Shown one piece after another: positions 45,801 to 59,202 of a DNA stretch of 64,000 nt. The notes under the pieces were generated by a model. The model saw only the letters and a list, made by a program, of their open reading frames with translations. It made no database searches and was not told the origin of the DNA. A program made the translations under genes and the position numbers. Within the stretch, counting starts at the first letter, position 1. Each line of letters opens with the position of its first letter. Source of the DNA: Clitopilus passeckerianus (lineage: Eukaryota; Basidiomycota; Agaricomycetes; Agaricales; Entolomataceae); the NCBI GenBank assembly GCA_944990035.1, contig CALYLX010000094.1, positions 124,001-188,000 on the forward strand, in the 5' to 3' direction.

Positions 45801-48800
45801 AGAGAGGCCGAATTCTTACTTTCCATGCAATCTGCTCTGCGGGTGCGCAGACGAGAGGATGCCACTCAATCGCTCCAGGACACCAATGGGTGTGAGTGAT
45901 TTGACGTATTCAGGAGGCAGGCGTTCCGATGGAGAACCAGTCGACGAATCAGCTGTGAAGAATGCCTTTTGCTGAATACCCATCATCAGCTTAAGCCTCA
46001 ATAAAATGATTTCAGATTACTCACACACAACGCAGCAATTGCACCGATGGCGGCATAAGACAACATCTTCGATTCAACTCTGAAACGTTCTCCTGCCTCA
46101 GCTACATCAGAAGATGGTACTCCTGCAACAGCGGCCCCTTGTATGCGATGATTCCGTTGCTTGATATAGTCAGGTTGAGGGCCAAGGTGGCACCATTCTT
46201 CACAGAGCCGATATAAGGAGAGGTGCATATGAGCGGGGATGAATCGATCTGAGTCTTTGATGGTGGCTAATCCGTCAAAGAGGCGTTCCACGGTGCCACA
46301 GAAATAACGGCGGAGGCGTTGTAGAGTATGATTATCCCGAACATCTGATGCGGTAAGGAACGTTTGAGTATTGCGAACAAACTTAAGTACGTTGGCCAGC
46401 GCTGCCTGACGGCCGGCAGAGCGTTCTTGTTGGAGTAAGTGGGCAGTGAGGTAATAGATACGAGCAACCGCAGAATGAAGCCGTTCCTGCCGACGTGTTC
46501 GGTCTGGGGTGACAGTGGGACTGGATCTGAACCTCATATCCTCCTGGAATTGTCGAGGGGATAGGATACCAAGGTTCGGTTCATTCGATTTGGACCTCGG
46601 GTCGTCGTAAAATTGACGCCCAGCGAGTAAGCTCAAATCCTCGAGAAGCTGGGGATATGCCGCTGAAGGGAATGAACTGATACAAATGACTGCTGTATCA
46701 CGGAATCGCGTATATTCCGAATCCAGGAAAGGGGTCAGGTATCGGAAGAGGCCACGGGTGGTTGAGAGCCTCTCGCGTTCGAAACTGGCATCAGAGGGAG
46801 CACGGGCGTGGTCTCGACCTAATTGTGTGAGGGCAGGGCGGTGGGACTCTGGTAAAGCGGCGGTTGAACACAGGATCTTGACCCAGATCCTCCATTGGTC
46901 CACTAGGGTCCTGTTATCCTTGACCAACTTCCAGCCATCCTTTTCTGCGCCTGCTCCCATGCGTGTGGATAAACCGGCAGGAACTCTACTGCTAAGACCA
47001 GCGAGATGGGAGATGGTCGGATGATAACGTGAGCCAGCCGCAATCAGGCTTTCTCGAAGCTGCGGAGAACTGGCACCTACATCTTGACATGCTTGCAAGA
47101 AGGCTGGGAAGATGTAAGGCCAAATCTTGCCATCTCTTTCGTTGGTGCTGTCGGCGATACGAAGGATGATGTCTGTCTTCGTTGACTGCCGCCACTGCTC
47201 TATCCTGCTGAGCTCCGACTGTTCAAGGACATCATCAAACCCGGTCAGGTAAGTCCTTTCCAAAGGGGTCTTCCCATGAAGAATCTTGGTTATAAGCATT
47301 GAACTCCTGGCGGAATCGAGAGGCGACAAGTGGTCGATGAGGAGGCCGAGCAAACGCAAGCCTTTGATGCCCGCAACTTGGATCGACTGAGTCTCGTTGG
47401 TGACGAGGAACAGGGCGCCACCCTCGATCTCAGCACAACGAGCGAAAATGTCTTCACGATGCTCGAACATCTCCGTCGGCTCGAGCTTAAGAAGCTCATG
47501 TATCCAATCATCAACGAGTTCAACCCAAAGGTTGAGCACCCTCGCAATATCGATCAACAGGCGAGGTCCAGCACCTGACTGCGAGATATGATGTGCAGTG
47601 AACAAGTATCTCGAGAACCGAGATAGCACCGTCAACGCAGAGACCCGATCGGTCATGAACTGCTTCAAGGCAGAGGCTGATGCGTCTGTGATAGCAGGCT
47701 CAACGTGAACTAAGCCTTTGAGCAGCATGCCCACCGCATCCACCAACGAGATAGATGGGTGCAGGCAACGGGGCCACGAGGAGAAGCAAGTCTGCAACAG
47801 GGATATTTGGGCGACGAAATGATTCGGGTATGCGACGATCGGGCCATCGGGATGCCTTCGGATGATGTAACTGTGTGCCTCCTCGTATGCCAGGTTGAGG
47901 CGCGAATACAACCACTGGTCGTCAAAGAACGACATGTGGCCAACTGCATCACTGCAGTACGACGCTATCGTTGCGAGGGTCGATCCACATCGGTCAAAGA
48001 ACTCTGTCATTCCGGGGCGGGCTAGAAGCATGGCTGGGATATAATCCGAAGACGAAGGATAGTCAGTGGGAGGTGCTCCCTCTGAGAAATCCGTACTGGA
48101 TGGCCACGTTGGCGTGAATGCCTCTCGTTCAATCGCGCTCAGTGACAGCAGAATTGCCTGAACAGCGATGGATATCCTTTCGGGAGCTAGTACCGATCCT
48201 ATATTGCCACTATGTTGAAGTGGAGTGATCGCGGACTCTTGGAGAAGTTCAAGAACGAAGTCTTTCCCAAAATCGAAATGCCGCGACAGGATGAAATGAA
48301 CGAGATGAACGAACGGTTCCAGACGCTCGTCAGGCGGATTGACCGAAAGACGGTTGGGCGGGAAGAAATGCTTCATGAGCGTGTCCAACTTGGAGGTAGT
48401 CGTGGAAGGGGATTCCTGGCATCGGTACAGGTAGGTCCACAATAGACGAAGAAGTCCGTTCATGATTACGGGCCTTTGTAGCTTTTCCTGGGAGGCAGGT
48501 GAATAACAAGATTAAGGCAACGAGACTATTTCTGACCTTGAGCTTCGAGCATGCACCTTCAAAAAATGCCTGCCAATGCTTGAGGAAATAACTCTGGTGC
48601 GCAACGCACAAACTCGTCACAGCCAGAGGGAAAGCCACGTTCCAATACCGAGGTTTCGTCATCATGTCTCTTGCTTTGGGGTAGATGATCTCAATAGCTT
48701 TGGCCCATTGAGGGTTGTTCGTTTCAGCTTGCGCCGTCTTGGGACAGTAAGATGTTAGTAACGAATCCAGACCCTCGAGGTTGGTAGAGGCTAACCTTGC

Positions 48801-50618
48801 CGATTGGATGCAATATATGCACTAACGTCTCCGCAAATACAGTCTTCAACCGTTGACCATGAGCATTGGCAAAAGATACCGACAACGACTCCAGGAATTC
48901 AGCGCCTTCTTCAAAGGCTTCCGGTGGCCATACTTTGATCTGAATATGCTTCAGCCCCCTGACGAGACTCTCGTATTTCATGTCTGAATCTTTCGGCACC
49001 TGACCATGCGCAACAGGTTCTAATTCGGCGAGGAAACGGTCCGTCACGTTCATGAAACTATGCATGACTTTAGAATGTTGATTAAGGAGGTATTTCGAAA
49101 TTAGGACACATACCGAATATTGGCAATATGTCCAAGCAACTTCGCACACAAATCAGCATTGATCCTATAGTTCAATCCCTCCTTCCCACTCAACCCAGCA
49201 GCATTGGGCTCACGAAACCTATCAAACGTCGATTCCTCAAGCATATGTCCCGTCGACTCCCCCAGCGCATCTTTGCTAATCCCTTGTACCACCACTATCA
49301 AAGCCCGACACATGATATAAATCGACACCAGGTTCTTCCGTTCATTAACTATACTGGGAATATCCAAAGTCCGAGTTGTGCGAGTACTCTGGGGTGATTG
49401 CGTTGCATGGAAAGAGATGAGGTCCCGGGGGATAGAGTCGATTTGTTGACGGCGCCAGCGCATGATGGAGTCTATGACGGGCTTTGCGTTTTTCTGGGCA
49501 ATTTTTGCGAGTGAAGAGAGGATGGAATCAAATTCTGGGTCTTTGCCTGTATCTAGAAGGTCCGGGAGTAGGGAATCGGTATCCTGTAGAAAATGGGATT
49601 AGTAGGGAATAGGCCGTTGGGAGAGAAAGCCTACCAGGCCTTGTCGAAGGAAGGAATCTATCTTTTGCTCTGCAGTGGACACAAAACGGATGAAAACTGC
49701 GTGTAGTGCGTAATCCGATGGTGTCTTGTGGTCGACCACAACTTTGTCATCTTCATACGGAGGCGTCTCGCTTCTTCCAATGCCCATCCCATTAGGAACC
49801 CGTGGTACCGGGGGTGGTGTCCCCACTCCCATCATATGAGCAGCATGACCATGGTCGCTCCCACTTTCAGAGTTGTGAAAGATGGACCCTGTCTGTGAAT
49901 GATATGATTTGGCAGGCGTATGGTTCTTTGACCTGGTTCGTGGGGGTGCGCCGGGGGTAGGTGGGCGGGCGAAAGACGGACTTGTTATGTTCATACTCAT
50001 TCCTCCGAATGGCCCTCGAGATAGGACTGGTGAAGCGCTGTGGCCATGCCCGAGTGAAGATGTGGACCGGTTACCGAATGGGTTCTTCAGGTCTGGGTAA
50101 GATCGGTCCAAGGATGGAACGGGAGGTGCATCATTAGCATTGCTCTTCGCACTCTTGAAAGGATTACGAAGAGAGGGGAAGGAGGGCTTCTTGGTGAATC
50201 CTATATGTGAAGTTGCTATTGAGGATGAGGAGGAATGAGCGAAAGGTTTGGTAATCGAGACGTTGTAGCGAGTGTTGCCAGAGTTCGTTGATTCAAAGGA
50301 GGCTTCAGAGTCGGCACGACTGTGAGAGGGAAAATAGCTTTTGAGTCCTGGATCTGCCAGGGGTGTAGTAGTTAGGCTTGGTGAATCCAACCCTGAGCTG
50401 CCAAAGCCAAAACCACTGCCAGTGGCGGAGCCTCCACCAAAAGCACTACCGAACCCATGGTTCCCGAATGGCGTTGCAGCTGAGCGTCCAAATGGTGTCG
50501 ACGCTGTGTTATAGTCGTCGTCGTCGAAATCTGTGACTCTATATTAGCAACCGAGTAAACTGTCCAACAAGCCAAGAACTTGCTTACCTGGGATGGTAAT
50601 TTGGATTCCTTCACTCAT
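42881..50618 (-). CDS. MOR2: Cell morphogenesis protein MOR2/PAG1/Furry
   Basis: Eight exons (50588-50618, 49635-50530, 49114-49583, 48796-49057, 48537-48737, 46025-48487, 45820-45989, 42881-45767) give 2459 residues, within the usual size of the family. These scaffold proteins of the NDR-kinase pathway control polarised growth and hyphal morphogenesis. The first 300 residues are disordered and rich in Ser, Pro and Gly. The rest is helical HEAT/armadillo-like repeat, including FIRFVSTAEQKIDSFL, YWNVAFPLAVTSLCVAHQSY and the long C-terminal region. The intron at 45990-46024 is only 35 nt, but removing it is the only way to keep the frame. The gene converges on MLH1, with 182 bp between stop codons, and diverges from RPN1. 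Confidence 0.94.
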
Positions 50619-50896
50619 TATCTTTCCACAAGGACTTGGCCAGCCAAAGATATCGTGCTGAGGTCGTAAAATTCACTGCCCTTCAATGAAATGGAGACGG
50701 AAAGAAAGAACAATTGAAGGGCATAAACTCAGACGCTCAAAGATCCTGGCAGCTGCCAGTGGTTTCGTCGTGACAAGGAACAGCGATCATTTGTTTGTCC
50801 ATGCTTGATTCAAAGGCCAATAGCCTCGACTCTAGTACGCGCGTCGCGTTCGACTCGATTGCAGATCTGACAAAGTCCTCAAGCACTGTTACAGCC
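50619..50896. promoter_or_regulatory. Divergent promoter region, MOR2 and RPN1
   Basis: The start codons of two housekeeping genes lie 278 bp apart in divergent orientation. A longer RPN1 frame starting at 50795 exists, but the start at 50897 matches the family N-terminus better. Confidence 0.4.
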
Positions 50897-53800
50897 ATGG
50901 CCAAAGGTCAAGAATTCGCGATCTCTGTAAAGTCAGAGGATCCAAAAAATAAGAAACAAGAAAAGGAAGATGGCGACAAGGATAAGCAGGAAGGTTCGTC
51001 AAAGTCGGCGGACGGCAAGCCCATGAAGAAGGATGGCAAGGAGCCAGAAGAGGGCGAGGAACTCGTAAGTGTCGCGACTCAGCACAGGAAACAACGGCTT
51101 ACCCAAGTATTCAGTCAGAAGAAGACCTTCAGCTCAAGACTGAGCTCGAAATGCTTGTAGAACGGTTAAAGGTAGAGGCCAACGGCTTCGCAATTGAAAA
51201 TACATTAATTCTCTGGCCCAGGAAAGCAACACGGAACTGTACAGACCAGCACTAGAAACGCTTCGGACACTTATCAGGACCTCTACCTCATCAATGACCT
51301 CCGTACCGAAGCCTCTCAAGTTCTTGCGCCCTTTCTTCCCCGATCTCCAAGCTCTTTACGAAACATGGCCGTCATCCGAGGATAAAGTCCGTGGTTCCGT
51401 TCTTTTTGTGTTCTCCTCTAGAGATACTGACCCTGCGGCTCAGAGCCTGTTTGCGGACATTCTCTCCGTTCTTGCCATGACCTACTCCGACACCCAACCT
51501 CGCGGCACCTTGAAATACCGTCTACTAGCCAATTCACTCCGACCATCAAACACTCCCCTCGCGGATCCCGGTTCATGGGGTCACGAATACGTCCGTCACC
51601 TGGCAGCAGAGCTCGGTGATGAATTCACTATTCGCGAAACCATGACAGAAGAGACTGGTGACACCGCCCCGGAAACCAGGTTAGGTGGATCGATCGATGA
51701 TCTGAAGAATCTTGCACTGGAATGCGCCACCTTCTTCTTGGGCCACAACGCCGAGCCGGATGCCGTGGATTTGTTGGAGGAGTTGGAGATTGTGAAGGAG
51801 ATTGTGAAATTGGTTGATGAGAACACGTATGCACGCGTCTGCCTTTACATGATAAGGTATGATTCTCCCTTTCAACCAGATAAACTAAAACTGACTTGGC
51901 CTGCAGATGCGTGAGCTTTTTGCCACCCCCGGACGACATCTCTTTCCTGCAAACAGTACACGACATCTACTTCCAGCACCACAAGTTCCCAGAAGCACTC
52001 GCTCTGGCCATCCGACTTGGTAACCCCCAGCTTGTCCGGGAAGATTTCAATGCTCCTGGAAATCCGTGAGTTTTATCCCCCCAAATTACATGCCCAATTA
52101 ACTTACCTTGCGCAGTCTTATGAAGAAACAGCTCGCGTTCCTCCTTGCCCGTGCCCAGGTACCTTTGGAGTGGCTGCATGCCTCATCCGACGACGACGAC
52201 GACGACGCTGCTGGGGAATTCGACCTCCAAGAAGAACTGGGCGAAGACCTATTCAACTGCCTCAGCAATTCGAGGTTGAGTGCTAGTTTCAAAGAGTTTG
52301 GTAAGGAGCTTGGGGTCAGCGACGCTAAGAGCTTGGAAGATGTGTATAAGAGTCATTTGGAGAATTCACGTGAGTTATTTTCACGCCCAGATATACGCTT
52401 TTCTAAGCCACCCTGGGGATAGGCGTGAGCAGTTCTTCGAATGTCGATTCGGCGCGAGGCAATTTGGCTGGTACTTTTGTCAATGCGTTTGTGAATGCTG
52501 GGTTTGGCAATGATAAACTTATGGTTGAGGCCGAGGAGGGTAATAGTTGGATCTATAAGAATAAGGATCACGGTGAGCATCCTGATCAGTCTTTCGTGTC
52601 TAGGACTTCTCTGACGTATAAGGCAGGTATGATGAGCGCTGCAGCCTCCCTTGGCCTGAGCTTGCTATGGGACACCGATGTTGGCCTTAGTCACATTGAC
52701 AAATATACGTATTCTTCCGAGGAGTACATCAAGGTATGGCAGACCTATGGTTTGTTGAATGGCAGATACTTATTTCAACAGGCCGGTGCCCTCCTTGCCA
52801 CTGGTATCCTCAATACGTCTATACGGACCGAAGCCGACGCAGCCCTCGCCCTTCTGGGAGAGTTCACTGAAAACAAATCCGTCCCTCTTAGGACGTCCGC
52901 GATTATGGGTCTTGGCCTGGCATACTGCGGCAGCCACCGGGAGGACCTTCTACCATATCTTCTACCACTAGTGTCCGACGACACTTTAGAAATTGAAGTC
53001 TCAGCACTGGCAGCCCTCGCTCTGGGCTTCATCTTCGTTGGGAGTGAGAATGGAGAAGTCACTGGCACAGTGTTGCAGACGCTGATGGAGAAAGCGGAGG
53101 CTGAGCAGGAATTGCCGGAGGCTGAACGTGATGGGAAGGGCCTGAGGAGCAAGTGGGCGAAGTTTATGGTTCTTGGGTTGGGTTTGATCTATTTGGGTAG
53201 GATGGTTTACGGTCTATAGGAGATATGTCATCTGACGGTTATTTGCGACAGGCTTGCAAGACGAATCAGATGCAACCATCGAGACACTGAAAGCTATCGA
53301 CCATCCGATCTCCAAAACAGCACAAATCCTCGTCGAGGCATGTGCGTTTGCTGGAACGGGCAACGTCCTCAAAGTCCAGGCCATGCTGCACCATTGTGAC
53401 GAGCACATTGATACGAGCGGAAAGGACGCGGCCAAGGAGAAGAAGGAAGAGAAGAAAGAGGGCGAAGAAAAGAAAGATGAGGAGAAGGAAGAGGTCAAGC
53501 CCGAGAAGAAGGATGACACCTTCCAGTCCTTCGCCGTCCTGGCTGTGGCTTTGATAGCAATGGGTGAAGATATCGGTGCGGAGATGTCCCTGAGGCAGTT
53601 CAACCACCTAGTAAGTACTGACCTTGATATTTCGACTTCTTACTGATAAGTGTTTCTCAGATGCACTATGGCGAACCGGTCATTCGCAAAGCCGTCCCAC
53701 TCGCTATTGGTCTGGTCAGCGCTTCAAACCCTCAACTACCCATCCTCGACACGTTGTCCAAGTACAGTCACGACAACGATCTAGCCGTTGCGCTGAACGC

Positions 53801-54476
53801 CATTTTCGCGATGGGCTTAGTCGGAGCCGGCACCAACAACGCACGTCTTGGCCAGATGCTCAGGCAACTTGCTGGGTACTACTACAAGGAGCCTGACTGC
53901 TTGTTCATGGTGCGGATAGCACAGGGCTTGGTCCATATGGGCAAGGGCACGATCGGGTTGAACCCATTCTTCTCGGATCGGAATATAATGAGTAGGCCAG
54001 CTGTGGCTGGTATTCTTGCGACGTTGACTGCATTCACTGATGCTAAAGGATGTATGTGTCGCTTTTTCTACTTACCAAAGACATACTGATTGACGTCTTT
54101 GATATAGTTATACTTGATAAATATCACTGGATGTTATATTTCCTAGTCACAGGAATGTATCCACGATTCCTGATCACTCTGGATGAGGAACTCAATAACC
54201 TGCCCGTTACCGTCCGGGTTGGACAGGTAAGTTTCTTAATTTATCACGACTGATTGCTGCTTATATTTCCCTCAGGCTGTTGACGTGGTCGGTCAAGCAG
54301 GTAAACCTCGAACAATATCCGGATTCCAAACACATTCGACACCGGTCCGTCTTGGAACAACGGACAGAGCAGAATTGGCTACGGAAGAGTTTATTCCATT
54401 CGCACATGTCCTTGAAGGCTTTGTCATTCTGCAAAAGAATCCTGGCTGGGAGAAGGAGGATAAGATGGAAGTATAG
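50897..54476 (+). CDS. RPN1: 26S proteasome regulatory subunit RPN1
   Basis: Twelve exons (starts 50897, 51115, 51222, 51907, 52116, 52423, 52627, 52782, 53252, 53661, 54108, 54276; last base 54476) give 1004 residues. RPN1 is the large base subunit that docks ubiquitin receptors and Ubp6 on the 19S particle. A lysine/glutamate-rich leader (about residues 10-55) precedes the helical N-domain with [18 protein letters not shown]. Proteasome/cyclosome repeats such as [45 protein letters not shown] and [18 protein letters not shown] form the toroid. A charged insert ([20 protein letters not shown]) lies between repeats. The C-terminus includes [18 protein letters not shown]. The family match is clear. 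Confidence 0.97.
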
Positions 54477-54637
54477 GATAATCTTAGAACCACGCATTAA
54501 ATTCCAACTCCTTGATCTCAATCACGCCAAAGGGAAGGCTACTGGGAAGTAATTAATATTATGAACTACACTACCGAAAAATATCCGAAAACGTATCCAG
54601 AAACGTTAATGAACGTATGTCCTCTAATGAATGGTCC

Positions 54638-56056
54638 TCAGTCCGACTCCACAAAGCTCAGCTCATCCACTTGAGCCCTCTCGAAATACGATCGTCTATG
54701 ATGTGCCCTATCAGAGGCATGATTATGGCTAGTACGTAAGCGATGAAAATCCATCTGTCGTTCGATAGCCCTACTCCTCAATAGTGCTGCAAACTTCCTG
54801 TCATAATCCGAAGGCATCCCAGATAACGAAACCGACTCCAGGCTATCGTTGCTTGGATTGGCAAGCAATTGGGCAATGCAGGCCCAGTCGATGATGAGCG
54901 AGTATGGATCGGTGCCAGTGGGTACGAGGACTCGGAATATTACTGAGTGCAGGGAAGTTGAGTTGAATTGGGATAAGGTTCGTTCGATATCTTCACTTGT
55001 GATGGACCAGTTATTTAGGATCTCCGGATAATGTCGGAGGCGCGTGAATTCCAGTGTCTCGAGACCTGTAAGATGAGAAAGATCCACTATGCCAACAAGT
55101 CATTAGGGTGTTCACGATAGTAGTAAAGACAAGAAACTTTGCATACCTTCGTGCATGTGCCAAGGAAGAGACAGGTGTTTTACCTTCTTTCCGAGCCTCC
55201 TGAGGAGATTCCCAATGGCAGCACAATCCGGTCCTTCCCACAAAACACTGCAGAAATCGAGGCTAGAAATCGAATTTGGATCATGAGAGTGCGAGGCCAA
55301 CCATAGGCAAAAGTCACTGAGATCTGAAACGTGCAGTTCGAGTCGTTGAAGTCTTGAAGGCAATGTTATGGGAGCATCGTCGTTTTCTGGCACTCCCGAT
55401 TCATACCATTCGGAGTCAATGAGCGCGAGCCTTTGAAGGTCTCGGAGCGCACAAATACCGTGAATGAAAGTGTGCAGTGTTATGAAGGAACACGAGGCGA
55501 ACTCCAGGTCTCTCAAGCCGCTGAATCTCCCTCCCTCTACGATGCCACGTAGGAAGTAATCGGTGAGCTCGGCCTCCATCCATGCAAAACGGATAGATGT
55601 GAGTGCTGAGAACGTCGCCAATTGGCCCATCAAAACGGGAATAGAGTTCGTGATGTGTGGGGAATTTAGGTCGTCCTGGGTAACACGGGCGTTCAGCACC
55701 AACCCAGAGTTGTTGTTAATGGAGATGTGACGGATAAATGTCCTCAGGGTGGAATTCGGTGCTTCGAGGATGCGCAAGAGGTCTAAAAGCTTCCGTCTGT
55801 CCACCGCGACCGATGCGAGGAAGAGGTGCCTGGTGGCATTGAGCCAACTTTTAGAGATGAGTGAGCAGGTGCTCAGAGGAACTGAGCCGAGCAGGACTAG
55901 ATGCTCCATGATGATTTCGAAAATCTCGGGTGGTATTCGATCAGACAAGCTGCGTGGTAGCGGTTGGATCTGTATGGACCGTGCTGGCCGACGGGTCCGC
56001 AAGATAGACTTCAGCGGTGGACTTCGGAGGCCTGTGGTTGTGTAGCTCGAGCTCAT
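54638..56056 (-). CDS. F-box protein with leucine-rich C-terminus
   Basis: Two exons (55147-56056, 54638-55086) give 452 residues. An F-box at about residues 38-80 (IPPEIFEIIMEHLVLLGSV, then CSLISKSW) would bind Skp1 in an SCF ubiquitin ligase. The remainder has leucine-rich segments such as LRDLEFASC, LQRLELHVSDLSDFCLWL and LTGLETLEFTRL, which probably bind the substrate. Such F-box proteins are strongly expanded in Agaricomycetes and mostly uncharacterised. I start at the ATG at 56056. An in-frame ATG at 56158 would add 34 residues. Confidence 0.85.
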
Positions 56057-57543
56057 GGTGTCGAGAGACGGTTGATGAGCTGAAGGAATGCTAGAGGCAG
56101 TAACATGGATTCTGGCCAGCGAACAGGTTGCAAAAGAAAACGTCAAATAGGCAATCACTAGATGTTGCTGACCTAATCGGGGACTAGGCGGGTGGATGGT
56201 GCTGTGGTTGAGCTAAGATCCATTTCTTTCGCTCCCTCATAAATAAGGATCACCATCTGCTCAGAAGGTCTATATCCCGAGAGAGAACTTGTGGATCGCT
56301 GACCAGAAGAATGGAAAGATACCGTTGCCAACGGCCAGAAATGCAGATCATGTAAGCATCCGGCTTCCCTGGTTTGGAGTTCCGTGGCCGGAATCGTGAC
56401 GCTGTGGACAAGCAAAGGTAGACGAGGGCATCCAACAATGAGCTTCAAATCGATTGTAAGCTTGATTTCCTGACGATATCTTCATCTCAAATTTTGGAGC
56501 CATCTTCCAGGTCAAACATCATGATTTTCCAGTGGATCCCCCCACGTCTCGACGGTTGAAACCTGATTGGAGGGCCGGGTGCTTCTCACCGGAAACCAAA
56601 AACCATTTGTCGTTGCTGTAAAAGGTATACCTACAGGACGCAATTCTCATGTGTCGTACGGAGAGATCCAAACCCCAACATCATTTCTGAACTTCCGGTT
56701 CCTATTTAGCCGGTAGTTCAAAGTTCACAGAAAGTTCCTTGGAAATGGACGGGACAGAACGGGACTCAAATCTCCCCCTCGACGTTCTTCATTGGCTGCA
56801 TAGGGTCCAATGTGATTGCATATATCATTGCTCCTGGATGGGTGGTGCAGCCTCGATAGCCCGGATCAGAACAGACTCGGCACGTAGAGGTTGAAATGTA
56901 ACACAGGTCGTGAGCAACAGGGAGCAGAGGACTCTACTGGCAGGGAGCTCCTGATTCGAACTAACCAGACTGCGTTGCAAATTCCAATGTCTTCTATTCA
57001 AAGCTGATCTGGACCGTCAAAAACACTCAAAGTCTGGCCAGACGTCCACTTTAGAGATCCCAAAGCAATTCCGACGAGTATATTGATCAAACAGCTGTCC
57101 TGCTCTATGCTCGGTCGACGCAAATGAGAATCATTTGATTCTCCCGACAAAGCGGTTCAAGCGTCGGCTTGGGCCGGTCTGTGTATTTAGAAAAACGCCT
57201 GCGTTTTGTATGGGGGAAAAGTAAACGATGTCCCGCTGGTCAATCATCAACTGCTCTCTGCAGAAGCCTGTCTCGACCTCTACTCAGAATCTCCTGCACT
57301 TTCGACGGATCCACGGGAAGGTCGAGTGGATGGAGATCTTGATGGGGATCGGTCTTCCATTTGCCCCCCTTTCCGGTGGCTGTACACATATCATGCTGCT
57401 TTCCGCATTCAATTTACCCAAACGGCATCAAATCCGAAATTCCACTTGGAATCTGTTCCTTAGTCTGGGGGAGTAACCTTAAATATACGCGTTTTTGACG
57501 AACACGTTCAAGGATCGTTAACCCTCCTCTGATCCAACTCACC
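56057..57543. other. Intergenic, no gene recognised
   Basis: This separates an F-box gene from the alpha/beta hydrolase. ORFs at 56173-56448 (minus) and 57206-57463 (plus) have no recognisable domain. Confidence 0.5.
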
Positions 57544-59002
57544 ATGCCGCTCATCTCATTGAATACGCCTACCGGCGAGGTGGAGATGTGTTACTCTATC
57601 GCCACACCCTCCTCAGATACCACGGATGCGATTACTCCCGGTCTGCCTTGCATCCTGTTTGTTCACGCGGAATGGAGTTGTAAAGAGATATTTGAAGGTA
57701 GTTCATGACTTTATCGATGTTGAGGCACATATCAACGCGTCGATGAAAGCACAGTTCTCAGATCCTCATTTACGAGCCAAGTTCAACATGATCGCTATCG
57801 ATCTGCGAGCTCAAGGGGACACTGTTGGGCCCGTCGAGAGAGGGCGCTATACGCTGGAGGCTGCAGCTGAGGACGTGTTTCACTTCATGGTGAGGTCATT
57901 CCAGTGCCACAAACACGTTGCCGCTAATATTCAGATTCACCCCAGAGAGCACTCAATATACCGCCGGCCCATCTTTTCGGAGTGTCAATGGGCACCTATA
58001 TTTGCCTTCAATTTGGTATCCATCACCCGGAACTTGTGCTGTCTACGACACTATGTTCTCACCCCCCACCGAAAGAGGTAGGCAAACTGCTGAATGAACA
58101 CACACGAGGCCCTCATTTCTCTCTCCTTCGCCTATGTAGCCGGAGGCCTCACTGGAGGGCCGACTCCAGTTTTTCGATTTCCTTTCTGCGAGCTTCAGGA
58201 TGGATGGCCGACCTGTTTCGTCAGACAACGTGGATCCAGAATACGTAAGTGAACTTGTGCAGGGAGGACTTCAATTCCTATTCAGTTCAATAGATAACCG
58301 ACTTACGACACCGTAAGTCATGCTCCCAAGAGTGACCATAATGATACTAAATTGCGTCAGATTAATCAACAAACTCGTGCTCTACGCAATCAAAAACTGG
58401 GGAGAATCGCCAGCACATCTGGCTCAAGCAAGAGTTATCGCAGTCGACTGGATCGTGGATGAGAAGGAGATCAGCACAGAATCGCTTTCGAAGGTATGCG
58501 ATTCTTTGAGATTTCTCGCGTTTAATATACATCTCAACCGTTCACTTCCAGTTCCAGGCTCCTGTCAGCATAATTCACTCCACTGGGGACGTCGCCTATG
58601 GAGGTGAGACCGCACAACTCGAATCCCTCGCTGCCCAGCTCCGGGAAGCCGGCCACCAGGATGTCATGCTTCATCAAATCACCGGATCTCACTTTGCGAT
58701 GGTTACTCACCCTCACGAGTGCGTAGTATTTTTGCTTTTAATTTTCGGGCCACGATTAATTAGGAATCTCATCCAGGGTGAATGAGATTATTCTCAAGCG
58801 GGTCATATCTGCTATACAGGGCACGAGTTACTCCTCTCTTGACTTTGCGCCTCTGAGCGATCGACCTCCGCTACCAACACCATTCACTGAGCAGCTAGCT
58901 CAATACGGCTATGAGACGGATCCCGAGCTTGCCTTTGAACACAGCTATCCCTCGACGGAGTATGGCATTAAAAACCTTGTTGAAGACTACTTCCCAAGTT
59001 GA
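57544..59002 (+). CDS. Alpha/beta hydrolase
   Basis: Seven exons (57544-57697, 57750-57889, 57946-58077, 58140-58312, 58361-58493, 58552-58718, 58777-59002) give 374 residues. The nucleophile elbow GVSMG (Ser112) follows the strand HLFGVS. An Asp in IIHSTGDVAY and a His in GSHFAMVTHP complete a likely triad. ILFVHAEWSC carries the oxyanion region, although it lacks the common HG pair. No signal peptide is seen, so it is probably cytosolic. Candidate roles include esterase, haloperoxidase-like or lactone hydrolysis. The sequence does not decide among them. Confidence 0.85.
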
Positions 59003-59202
59003 CCGGCCATCGTGAACATTACTATACATACCTTCATTCATTGCATATTTTTTTCTGGTATTTTACGACTCTTCATTTGTTTTACGACTTCATTCAATCA
59101 CTGGATTTTTTCATCGGCATGAATGATCGGCCGACTACTGTCCGAATGGGGAAGTCGCTCTTTCCTCAAATCAGTTGCCGGAGCAGTGCCTGAGCTGGGG
59201 CA

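Noticed and set aside
50795..50896. Upstream in-frame ATG extending RPN1 by 34 residues
   Set aside because: The start at 50897 (MAKGQEF) fits the usual RPN1 N-terminus better, although the longer form cannot be excluded.
53214..53603. Minus-strand ORFs rich in Ser and Phe opposite the RPN1 charged insert
   Set aside because: They are the antisense of a Lys/Glu-rich low-complexity stretch of a conserved gene.
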